Shown here piece after piece: positions 7,177 through 12,944 of a stretch of DNA of 12,944 nt. Position numbers and translations under genes: made by a program. Origin of the DNA: JAMWZF01 sp041628615 (GTDB taxonomy: Bacteria; Pseudomonadota; Alphaproteobacteria; Rhodobacterales; Rhodobacteraceae); contig JBFKOW010000100.1 in assembly GCA_041628615.1 (NCBI GenBank), forward strand, positions 1-12,944, in the 5' to 3' direction. The stretch's first letter is position 1; the number at the start of each line of letters is the position of its first letter. Under the pieces are notes generated by a model. The model was not told the DNA's origin. It worked only from the letters and a program-made list of their open reading frames with translations, and searched no databases.

Positions 7177-8301
7177 ATGCGCGCCGAGACGCAGAACCTC
7201 GTTGACGCCATCGAGAAATCGCTCGCGCTGCTGACCCAGCGGATGGGCGGGGACGCCGCGACGATGAAGCTCGAGGAGTTCAACGCCCGGGTCGAGGACC
7301 CGACGCTGTGGGACGACCCGGCGCAGGCGCAGAAGCTGATGCGCGAGCGCCAGCGGCTGGTGGACGCGATCGAGACCCGGGACGCCATCGCGCGCGATCT
7401 TGCCGACAACGTCGAACTGATCGAGCTGGGCGAGATGGAGGACGACGCCGCCGTGGTCGCCGAGGCCGAGGCCGCGCTGGCCGCGCTGCGCGACACCGCC
7501 GCGACGAAGGAACTCGAGGCCCTGCTCGACGGCGAGACCGACGGCAACGACGCCTTCCTCGAGATCAAGGCCGGCGCCGGCGGCACCGAGGCCTGCGACT
7601 GGGCGCAGATGCTCGCCCGGATGTATGTCCGCTGGGCCGAGGGCCGCGGCTACAGCGTCGAGCTTCAGGAAGAGACCCCGGGCGGCGAAGCCGGCATCAA
7701 GTCCGCCACCTACCAGATCAAGGGGCCGAACGCCTTCGGCTGGCTGAAGTCCGAGAGCGGCACCCACCGGCTGGTCCGCATCTCGCCCTTCGGCAAGGGC
7801 ACCCGCGAGACCTCCTTCGCCGCCATCGGCGCCTACCCGGTGATCGACGACACGATCGAGATCGAGATCAACCCGGCCGACATCCGGATCGACACCTTCC
7901 GGTCCTCCGGCGCCGGCGGTCAGCACGTCAACACCACCGACTCGGCGGTGCGGATCACCCACCACCCGACCGGCATCGTGGTCACCAGTTCCGAGAAGTC
8001 GCAGCACCAGAACCGCGACATCGCGATGAAGGCGCTGAAATCCAAGCTCTACCAGCTCGAACTGGACCGCCGGAACGCCGAGGTGAACGCGATGCACGAG
8101 GCCAAGGGCGAGGCGGCCTGGGGCACCCAGATCCGGTCCTACGTCCTGCAGCCCTACCAGATGGTCAAGGACCTGCGCACCGGGGTCGAGACCTCGGACA
8201 CCCAGGGCGTGCTCGACGGCGACCTCGACGCCTTCATGGCCGCCGCGCTGGCGCAGGACGTGGCCGGCAAGAGCCGGGCCGAGGCGACCGCCGAGGACTA
8301 G
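7177..8301 (+). CDS. prfB: Peptide chain release factor 2
   Basis: The product is 374 aa, a normal RF2 length. ATG 7177 is preceded by AAGGA at a spacing of 11 nt. Residues 1-100 form the helical N-terminal domain. SPF at 203-205 is the RF2 tripeptide that reads the second and third bases of UGA and UAA. GGQ at 247-249 (SGAGGQHVN) catalyses peptidyl-tRNA hydrolysis in the ribosomal peptidyl-transferase centre. The residue equivalent to E. coli position 246 is serine (S243), not the K-12 threonine. The protein is encoded in a single uninterrupted frame: the in-frame UGA with +1 frameshift that autoregulates many bacterial prfB genes is absent. The gene ends in TAG, a codon read by RF1 and not RF2, so classical autoregulation is doubly unlikely. 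A 245-bp intergenic region follows. Confidence 0.97.
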   Translation: MRAETQNLVDAIEKSLALLTQRMGGDAATMKLEEFNARVEDPTLWDDPAQAQKLMRERQRLVDAIETRDAIARDLADNVELIELGEMEDDAAVVAEAEAALAALRDTAATKELEALLDGETDGNDAFLEIKAGAGGTEACDWAQMLARMYVRWAEGRGYSVELQEETPGGEAGIKSATYQIKGPNAFGWLKSESGTHRLVRISPFGKGTRETSFAAIGAYPVIDDTIEIEINPADIRIDTFRSSGAGGQHVNTTDSAVRITHHPTGIVVTSSEKSQHQNRDIAMKALKSKLYQLELDRRNAEVNAMHEAKGEAAWGTQIRSYVLQPYQMVKDLRTGVETSDTQGVLDGDLDAFMAAALAQDVAGKSRAEATAED

Positions 8302-8313
8302 GGGCGGCGGGCG

Positions 8314-8340
8314 AACCGGCGCTCGACGTTCAAGCCGGTT
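8314..8340 (+). terminator. Possible prfB terminator (weak)
   Basis: AACCGGC (8314-8320) and GCCGGTT (8334-8340) form a perfect 7-bp stem with a 13-nt loop, 12 bp after the prfB stop. Only three T residues lie at its 3' end before CCC, so termination would be inefficient without help. Confidence 0.4.
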
Positions 8341-8370
8341 TCCCGGAAAGCTCCCGCTGGTTTCATTCGT

Positions 8371-8409
8371 CATGCCGCGACGCCGGCAAGCCGCGTTCGT
8401 CGGGGCATG
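8371..8409. repeat. Imperfect inverted repeat, hairpin-forming
   Basis: CATGCCGCGACG (8371-8382) pairs with CGTCGGGGCATG (8398-8409) at 11 of 12 positions, around a 15-nt loop. The only mismatch is G8377 opposite G8403. The sequence TCTTT follows soon after on the plus strand. It could be a second prfB terminator, part of a small RNA, or a copy of a dispersed intergenic repeat. Confidence 0.45.
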
Positions 8410-8511
8410 GTCTTTGGGTCGGACAGGGGAACGGCGGGGCGGGGGCGGGCCGCCAGGCGGAAACGCAAGGACCGAAAGGCGGGGCGCGTCCTGCCGGACC
8501 CTTCGATCCTA

Positions 8512-8540
8512 TTGACCGCCGCTCCGGGCGCGGCAAGACT
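8512..8540 (+). promoter_or_regulatory. Candidate promoter of the DUF2189 gene, predicting a leaderless message
   Basis: TTGACC (8512-8517) and AAGACT (8535-8540) are separated by 17 bp. With the usual distance of about 7 nt, transcription would begin at or beside the A of ATG 8547. No Shine-Dalgarno sequence lies before that ATG, which agrees with a leaderless message. The -35 is identical to that of mrcA; the -10 is poor. Confidence 0.45.
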
Positions 8541-8546
8541 TGCCGC
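8530..8546. promoter_or_regulatory. Perfect 17-bp palindrome, candidate operator
   Basis: GCGGCAAG (8530-8537) and CTTGCCGC (8539-8546) are exact inverted repeats around a central A. The site covers the predicted -10 box and abuts the DUF2189 start codon. A dimeric repressor bound here would block transcription. No regulator gene is visible nearby. As RNA the one-base loop would be too tight, so a DNA operator is the more natural reading. Confidence 0.5.
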
Positions 8547-9329
8547 ATGGCCGACAGAACCGACCCCGCTCTCCCGGCGGCCTCGCCGCTGCCGCAGATC
8601 GGGAAACTGACCCCGCCCGAACTGATCGTCTGCCTCAAGGCGGGCTGGTCCGATTTCCGCGCCGCGCCGCAGTTCGGGCTGTTCTTCTCGGCGGTCTACG
8701 TCCTCGGCGGCTTCCTCATGCTCTGGCTCAGCGCCGGGCACGTGACCTGGGTGCTGGCGACCTCGCTGGGCTTCCCGCTCGCCGCGCCTTTCGCGGCGGT
8801 GGGGCTCTACGAGGTCAGCCGCCGGCTGGAGGACGGCGAACCGCTGCGCTGGGGCGCGGTGCTGGGCGTGGTCTGGGACGAACGGCACCGGCAGATCCCG
8901 TGGATGGGCGCGATCATCGTGATCTTCTTCCTGTTCTGGACCTTCCTCGCGCACATGATCTTTGCGCTGTTCATGGGACTGTCGGCCTTCACCGACGTCA
9001 CCTGGGAGGTGATGCTGACCGGGCCGTGGCTGCGGATGGCGCTGGCCGAGGTCGTGGTCGGCGGGGCGGTGGCGTTCCTGCTCTTCGCGATGACCGTGGT
9101 GTCGCTGCCGCTGCTGCTCGAACGCGAGGTGGACTTCGTCACGGCGATGCTCTTGTCGATCCGCACTGTGCGCGAGAACCTCGGCGTGATGCTGGTCTGG
9201 GCGGCGGTGATCGCGGTGCTCACGCTGCTGGCGCTGCTGCCGTGGTTCCTCGGGCTGATGGTGGTGCTGCCGGTGCTGGGCCACGCCACCTGGCACCTCT
9301 ACCGGCGGGCGCTCTACGACCCGGTCTGA
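8547..9329 (+). CDS. DUF2189 domain integral membrane protein
   Basis: The product is 260 aa and matches my recollection of the DUF2189 family, whose function is not established. A soluble N-terminus (about 40 residues) contains GWSDFRAAPQFGLFF, followed by about five or six hydrophobic segments near residues 45-63, 68-88, 118-145, 167-190 and 216-245. Between them are family-like blocks GLYEVSRRLEDGEPLRW, PLLLEREVDFVTAM and, at the end, GHATWHLYRRALYDPV. It is an inner-membrane protein. ATG 8547 is chosen because it follows the promoter and palindrome directly and gives the expected family N-terminus; there is no ribosome binding site. The last 16 bp overlap the convergent MFS gene. Regulation through the palindrome is plausible but not shown. 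I do not assign a reaction or substrate. Confidence 0.85.
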   Translation: MADRTDPALPAASPLPQIGKLTPPELIVCLKAGWSDFRAAPQFGLFFSAVYVLGGFLMLWLSAGHVTWVLATSLGFPLAAPFAAVGLYEVSRRLEDGEPLRWGAVLGVVWDERHRQIPWMGAIIVIFFLFWTFLAHMIFALFMGLSAFTDVTWEVMLTGPWLRMALAEVVVGGAVAFLLFAMTVVSLPLLLEREVDFVTAMLLSIRTVRENLGVMLVWAAVIAVLTLLALLPWFLGLMVVLPVLGHATWHLYRRALYDPV

Positions 9330-10829
9330 TCCGCCGCTGCCGCGCTGCCGCCGCGCAGCCCGACCAGCGCGATGCCCGCCGCCACCAGCGCCAGCGTGGC
9401 GCAGATCCGGGCGATGACGGCGAAGGCCCCGGTCATCGCCTCGGCATGGCCCGGCGCGTCCGAGGCGAGCCCGTAGGAGCCCGGCCCGCCGAGCGCGGCA
9501 TAGGCCGCCCCGGCGACGCTGCCCATCGCCGCCACCGCGATGAGACCGGCGCTGCGCGAGATCGCGTTGTTGACCCCCGAGGCGGTGCCCGAGCGGCGGT
9601 CCTCGACCGCGCCCATCACCGCCGTGGACAGCGGCGCCACCACCATCGACATGCCCAGCCCGAGGAACGCCATCGGTGGCAGGACGCCGGTCCAGATGTC
9701 CCGGTTCCCCCGCCACCGACAGCCAGACAAGAGCGGCCGCCACGGTGCCGGCGCCGGCGGCGATCAGGGGCCCGGGTCCGATCCGGTCCGCCAGCCGTCC
9801 GAACCGGGTCGAGAACAGCACGAGGCAGAGCGGGAGGGGCGCGAAGGCGAAGGTGCTGACGATCTCGGACACCCCCCAGCCGGCGATGGTCAGCATCGGC
9901 AGGAAGAACAGGATCGCGGACAGCCCGAAGTAGAGCGCGAAGGTCACCGCATTGGCGGCCGAGAAGACCCGGCTGCGGAACAGGCCCAGCGGCAGCATCG
10001 GGTGCGGGCTGCGGTGCTGGTGCAGGACGAAGAGGCCGAGGCAGGCGGCCCCGGACAGGCCGAGCCCGATTGGCAGGGCGCCGGCCACGCCGCTGCCGTC
10101 CTCGCCATGGGCCAGCGCCCAGGCCAGCAGCCCGAGGCCCAGGGTGGCCAGCGCCCCGCCGGTCAGGTCGACCGGTTCGCCGGGGCGGGCGGCGTCCCGG
10201 CGCACCGCCCGGATCAGCAGCCACAGCGCCAGAAGGCCGATCGGCAGGTTGATCGCGAAGATCCCGCGCCACATCTGGTCGCCGCCGAAGGTGAGCATCA
10301 GGCCGCCGAGGATCGGCCCCATCGCCGTGGTCAGGGCCGAGGCCGCCGCCCAGAGCCCGATGGCGCGGCCGCGGATCTCGCGCGGGTACGCCCGCGAGAT
10401 GATGGCGAGCGACCCCGGCACCATCGCCGCCGCGCCGACCCCCTGCGCCAGCCGGGCGGCGATCAGGATCTCGGGGCTGGGGGCGATGGCGCAGACCAGC
10501 GAGGTCGCCATGAACAGCGCGATCCCCAGGCCGAAGACCCGCGCCAGCCCGAAGCGGTCGGCGAAGGCGCCGCCGACCAGGATCAGCGCCGAGAGGGTGA
10601 CCATGTAGCCGTTGTTGACCCAGGTCGCCTCGCCGAGACTGGCGCCGAGGGTGGCGCGGATCGCGGGAATGGCGATGGACACCACGCTGCCGTCGATGAA
10701 CCCCATCGCGGAGGCGAGGATGCCGGCGGCCAGGACCATGCTCCGGCGGCTTTCTGGCACGAAGTCCGGAACGAAAACCCGCCCCGGCGTGGCGTCCGGG
10801 GCGGGCGTGGAAATGACGGGATCGGCCAA
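9314..10829 (-). pseudogene. MFS transporter, DHA2-type drug exporter, disrupted by a one-base frameshift
   Basis: The first part, from the TTG at 10829 (an ATG at 10739 is an alternative), encodes TM1 beginning near MVLAAGILASAMGFIDGSVVS, the loop motif GGAFADRFGLARVFG and the RLAQGVGAAAMVPGS block, typical of 14-helix DHA2 proton-driven exporters. Similarity continues to VWLSVAG, then the frame turns into low-complexity sequence. The rest, from NRDIWTGVLPPMAFLGLGMSMVV through SGVNNAISRSAGLIAVAAMGS to TAG 9314, lies in another frame. The switch coincides with five C on the plus strand at 9707-9711; four would restore a continuous 504-aa protein. No other damage is visible, so this is either a recent mutation or a sequencing error. 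As written, the last three to four helices are lost. The gene starts 19 bp after the bactofilin stop with no clear ribosome binding site. Confidence 0.85.
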
Positions 10830-10848
10830 GCGGCCGGCCGCCCTGTGC

Positions 10849-11403
10849 CTACTTGTCCTGGCCGGCGGCTGCGGCGGGCGCGGACGGTCTGGGGGCGGAT
10901 TGAGACGACGACGCCGCCTGCGGTGCGGCGGCGCCGGTCCGGGTCGAGTTGTTGCCGAGCGGGTCTTCCTCGCGGCGGACCGAGCCCTCGAAATGCGCGC
11001 CGCTCTCGATCGCGATGGTCTTGTGGACGATGTCGCCCTCGACCCGCGCGCTGGAGGTCAGCCGGACCTTGAGACCGCGCACCGTGCCGATGATCCGGCC
11101 GTTGATGACCACGTCGTCGGCGATGCACTCGCCCTTCACGGTGGCGCCCTCGCCGATGGTCAGCAGGTGGGCGCGGATGTCGCCCTCCACGGTGCCCTCG
11201 ATGTTGATGTCGCCGCTGGTGCGCAGGTTGCCGGTGACCGTCAGGTCCGACGACAGGCTCGATGCGGGCGGCTTGGCTTTCGGCGCGGCGGGCTTGTAGT
11301 CGGTCTGGCTCACGGAGGGATTCGATGCTCCTGCTGCGGGATCGGGTTTCGGGGCGTCGCCGGAACGGGGTCCGGGTTCGTTGATCTTGCTCTTAGAAAA
11401 CAT
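10849..11403 (-). CDS. Bactofilin family cytoskeletal protein
   Basis: The product is 184 aa. Residues of about 48-146 form the bactofilin (formerly DUF583) beta-helical core, visible as short repeated hydrophobic strands with glycine turns: LTVTGNLRTSGDINIEG, TVEGDIRAHLLTIGEGA, VKGECIADDVVINGRIIG, SARVEGDIVHKTIAIE. The flanking tails are disordered, rich in Pro/Ala at the N-terminus and Ala/Ser/Pro at the C-terminus, as usual in the family. Bactofilins polymerise without nucleotides, often at the membrane, and position cell-wall enzymes. The ATG at 11403 lies inside the 3' end of the M23 peptidase gene (11-bp overlap), so translation is probably coupled. Bactofilins are often encoded next to M23 peptidases that they guide in cell-shape control, for example CcmA with Csd1 in Helicobacter and BacA with LmdC in Hyphomonas. 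The same job is inferred here. Confidence 0.93.
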   Translation of the reverse strand: MFSKSKINEPGPRSGDAPKPDPAAGASNPSVSQTDYKPAAPKAKPPASSLSSDLTVTGNLRTSGDINIEGTVEGDIRAHLLTIGEGATVKGECIADDVVINGRIIGTVRGLKVRLTSSARVEGDIVHKTIAIESGAHFEGSVRREEDPLGNNSTRTGAAAPQAASSSQSAPRPSAPAAAAGQDK

Positions 11404-12712
11404 CTTGTCCGGCTCTGATGTAGATCATGGGGTTCACGGGCCGACCGCCCACACGGACTTCGTAGTGCAGGTGCGGGCCGGTCGACCGTCCGGAGTTCCC
11501 CATATCACCGATCCTCTGACCGCGCGAGACCCTTTGTCCGACCTCGACCCGGATCCGGTTGAGATGGGCGTAGCGGGTCTCGATCCCGAACTCGTGCTGG
11601 ATCTTGATGAGCCGGCCATAGCCCGAGGACCAGGCGGCATGGGTGACCACCCCGTCGGCGGTCGAGTAGACCGGCGTGCCGATCGGCCCGGCGAAGTCCG
11701 TGCCGTTGTGCATCCGGCCCCAGCGCATCCCGAAGCCCGAGGTGTAGCGGAAGCCCGCCTTCACCGGGATGTCGAAGGGCGAACGCTCGGCGGCGATGCG
11801 GTAGAGGTTGATCTCGTCCAGCCGGTCGAGGATCGCGTTGGCGCGGGAGGCGTCCGGGTCCGGACCGCCGCCCATCGTCGAGAAGCTCAGCGGGGTCAGC
11901 GGCCCGCCGGTGCCCGAATAGCCCCGGCGCACCGCGCGCAGCAGGTCGTCGGGGTTCATGCCGGCGGCGCGGAACATCTCGTCGAGCGGCTCGACCGAGA
12001 CCAGCATCGCCTCCTCGAGCTGGCGGAAGATCTCGTCGTTCTTCTCGCGCAGCAGGCGCAGTTCCAGTTCCATCTCGGCGGCGTGGTTCAGGGCGAACTC
12101 TGCGTCGGCGGCGATCCTGTCGCGCTCGGCGGCGGTTTCGGCCAGCACCGAGGCGATCAGGTCCACGGTGCCGCTGGCCGCGTCACCCATCCCGCCGCCG
12201 CCGTTGCCGCCCGCGCCGGTCTCGATCCGGGCCTGCAGGTCGGCCAGTTCGTCGCGCACCCGCTCGCGTTCGGCCATGGTGCGGCGCAGGGTGCCCTGGA
12301 TCACCTCGATCCCGGTCTCGAACTCGCGCAGCCGGGTCTGTTCGGCCAGAAGCTGGGATTGCAGGTCCGAGGCATGGGCCAGCGCGGCGGCGAAGCGTTC
12401 CTGCGCGGCCACCGCCTCGGCGGCGCGCATGTCCCGTTCCGCCGAGATCTCCCGCAGGCGCTCTTCGTAGATGATCTGGTCGCGCTGCGCCTGGGCCCGG
12501 AAGTTGCCCGCCCCGATCGAGTCCATGATCAGGATCGCCGTCGCGACGATGGTCCAGGCCACGACGGCCCCGGCTCCGATCCAGGCGACCAGCTGGGTTT
12601 CCGACCTCAGCCGTATGAAGCGCGTCTCGGTATCCGACCGGATGAAGAGGCGCCGTTCGGGGAACCTGCGCTCGAGCCACGAGTGCAGTCCCTGTGCAAT
12701 CCGTGTCCTCAC
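11393..12712 (-). CDS. M23 family metallopeptidase, membrane-anchored with coiled coil (LmdC-like)
   Basis: The product is 439 aa from a GTG start at 12712; the ribosome binding site is not obvious. A basic cytoplasmic N-terminus of about 40 residues precedes one membrane helix (about 41-63, LVAWIGAGAVVAWTIVATAILI). Residues of about 72-165 and 188-235 are charged heptad-like coiled coils split by a Gly-rich linker (167-175). The C-terminal LytM/M23 domain (about 315-430) has HNGTD (H335, D339), YAHL (H383) and HLHYE (H414, H416); H335, D339 and H416 should bind zinc. It should cut peptide crosslinks in peptidoglycan. Because all ligands are present it is probably a true endopeptidase and not an EnvC/NlpD-like degenerate activator. 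The cytoplasmic N-terminus could contact the bactofilin encoded by the overlapping downstream gene. It follows the probable tyrS gene on the same strand after 166 bp. Confidence 0.94.
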   Translation of the reverse strand: MRTRIAQGLHSWLERRFPERRLFIRSDTETRFIRLRSETQLVAWIGAGAVVAWTIVATAILIMDSIGAGNFRAQAQRDQIIYEERLREISAERDMRAAEAVAAQERFAAALAHASDLQSQLLAEQTRLREFETGIEVIQGTLRRTMAERERVRDELADLQARIETGAGGNGGGGMGDAASGTVDLIASVLAETAAERDRIAADAEFALNHAAEMELELRLLREKNDEIFRQLEEAMLVSVEPLDEMFRAAGMNPDDLLRAVRRGYSGTGGPLTPLSFSTMGGGPDPDASRANAILDRLDEINLYRIAAERSPFDIPVKAGFRYTSGFGMRWGRMHNGTDFAGPIGTPVYSTADGVVTHAAWSSGYGRLIKIQHEFGIETRYAHLNRIRVEVGQRVSRGQRIGDMGNSGRSTGPHLHYEVRVGGRPVNPMIYIRAGQDVF

Positions 12713-12744
12713 GTATCAGCCCCCGTCCCGTCCCAAACAAGGTA

Positions 12745-12766
12745 GGGCCACCGTAAGGCGTGGCCC
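12745..12766 (-). terminator. Inverted repeat upstream of the M23 gene, possible tyrS terminator
   Basis: GGGCCAC (12745-12751) and GTGGCCC (12760-12766) form a perfect 7-bp stem with an 8-nt loop. On the minus strand it is followed by TACCTTGTTT, a modest T-rich tail, so it may end transcription coming from the tyrS side. It lies 32 bp upstream of the M23 GTG and could instead be an operator or leader hairpin. The rest of the 12713-12878 gap has a smaller GGCGG/CCGCC hairpin (12855-12868) and no convincing promoter. Confidence 0.4.
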
Positions 12767-12878
12767 GTCGGAGGAGGGGATACCGAAGGCTGGGGCCAAT
12801 CCGCAACCCATAAGCCGCCCCGGCTGCCTGCGCCGTGGCGTCGCCCTCGGGATTGGCGGATTGCCGCCGATGCGCGGC

Positions 12879-12944
12879 TCAGCCCAGCTGCACCAGCGCG
12901 TGCCGCTTCTTGCCGGCCGACAGCTTGATCGGCGCGCCGAGCCG
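12879..12944 (-). CDS. tyrS: C-terminal tail of a probable tyrosyl-tRNA synthetase (partial)
   Basis: Only 21 codons and the TGA stop (12881-12879) are inside the window. The residues include IKLSAGKKRHALVQLG. The GKKRHALV segment resembles the last beta strand of the S4 RNA-binding domain that ends bacterial tyrosyl-tRNA synthetases (E. coli TyrRS ends with a comparable GKKNY segment). The codon use and reading frame match the neighbouring genes. The identification rests on this short tail alone; another S4-domain protein such as a pseudouridine synthase is possible. Confidence 0.48.
   Translation of the reverse strand, partial: RLGAPIKLSAGKKRHALVQLG

Larger units (their letters stand above)
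8302..8546. other. 245-bp intergenic region between prfB and the DUF2189 gene
   Basis: This is the longest stretch without a confident gene. It holds, in order, a terminator-like inverted repeat (8314-8340), a longer imperfect hairpin (8371-8409), a purine-rich GC segment without evident structure, and a promoter plus perfect palindrome directly before the DUF2189 ATG. A 67-codon frame starting at 8407 has an Arg/Pro-rich composition typical of a shadow frame. I cannot show a small RNA here. Confidence 0.6.

Noticed and set aside
8407..8610. A 67-codon plus-strand frame in the prfB-DUF2189 gap.
   Set aside because: The composition is Arg/Ala/Pro-rich, there is no ribosome binding site, and it overlaps the DUF2189 start in another frame.
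8370..9700. The long continuation of the MFS frame beyond the frameshift, giving an apparent 819-codon protein.
   Set aside because: After VWLSVAG the translation becomes Arg/His/Gln-rich shadow sequence antisense to DUF2189, while the true transporter helices continue in the neighbouring frame.
12796..12863. CCAATCC/GGATTGG inverted repeat in the tyrS-M23 gap.
   Set aside because: The arms are 7-8 bp, about 50 bp apart, with competing pairings; this is not enough to call a functional element.

Overview
The window is GC-rich and densely packed, and its protein families fit an alphaproteobacterium, most probably Rhodobacteraceae-like. This is inferred from protein style and gene order; there is no rRNA or other taxonomic marker. 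It looks like a chromosomal core region concerned with the cell envelope. I see no transposase, integrase, phage gene, CRISPR array, tRNA or rRNA.

Left part (1-3154): a minus-strand pair, an M48 zinc protease with a TPR tail followed by a DsbA/Com1-like thiol oxidoreductase cut by the window edge, is divergent from a plus-strand PLP-dependent aminotransferase. Centre (3154-8301): the aminotransferase overlaps amiC (periplasmic N-acetylmuramoyl-L-alanine amidase) by one base. A compact terminator and sigma70-type promoter follow, then the bifunctional penicillin-binding protein 1A gene, then prfB (release factor 2, with no programmed frameshift). After a 245-bp intergenic region comes a plus-strand DUF2189 membrane protein (8547-9329), preceded by a perfect 17-bp palindrome next to a promoter-like sequence that predicts a leaderless or nearly leaderless message.

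Right part (9314-12944), all minus strand: the C-terminal tail of a probable tyrosyl-tRNA synthetase at the window edge, a membrane-anchored coiled-coil M23 endopeptidase overlapping a bactofilin gene by 11 bp, and a DHA2-type MFS exporter gene broken by a one-base frameshift in a run of five C. The exporter gene overlaps the convergent DUF2189 gene by 16 bp.

The genes share an envelope theme: peptidoglycan synthesis (PBP1A), septal hydrolysis (AmiC), shape-linked hydrolysis with its cytoskeletal partner (M23 plus bactofilin), and periplasmic protein folding and quality control (M48, DsbA). I found no convincing new multi-gene system. The points most worth checking are the palindrome with leaderless promoter at DUF2189, the MFS frameshift, the terminator that runs into the mrcA promoter, and the unannotated hairpin in 8302-8546.
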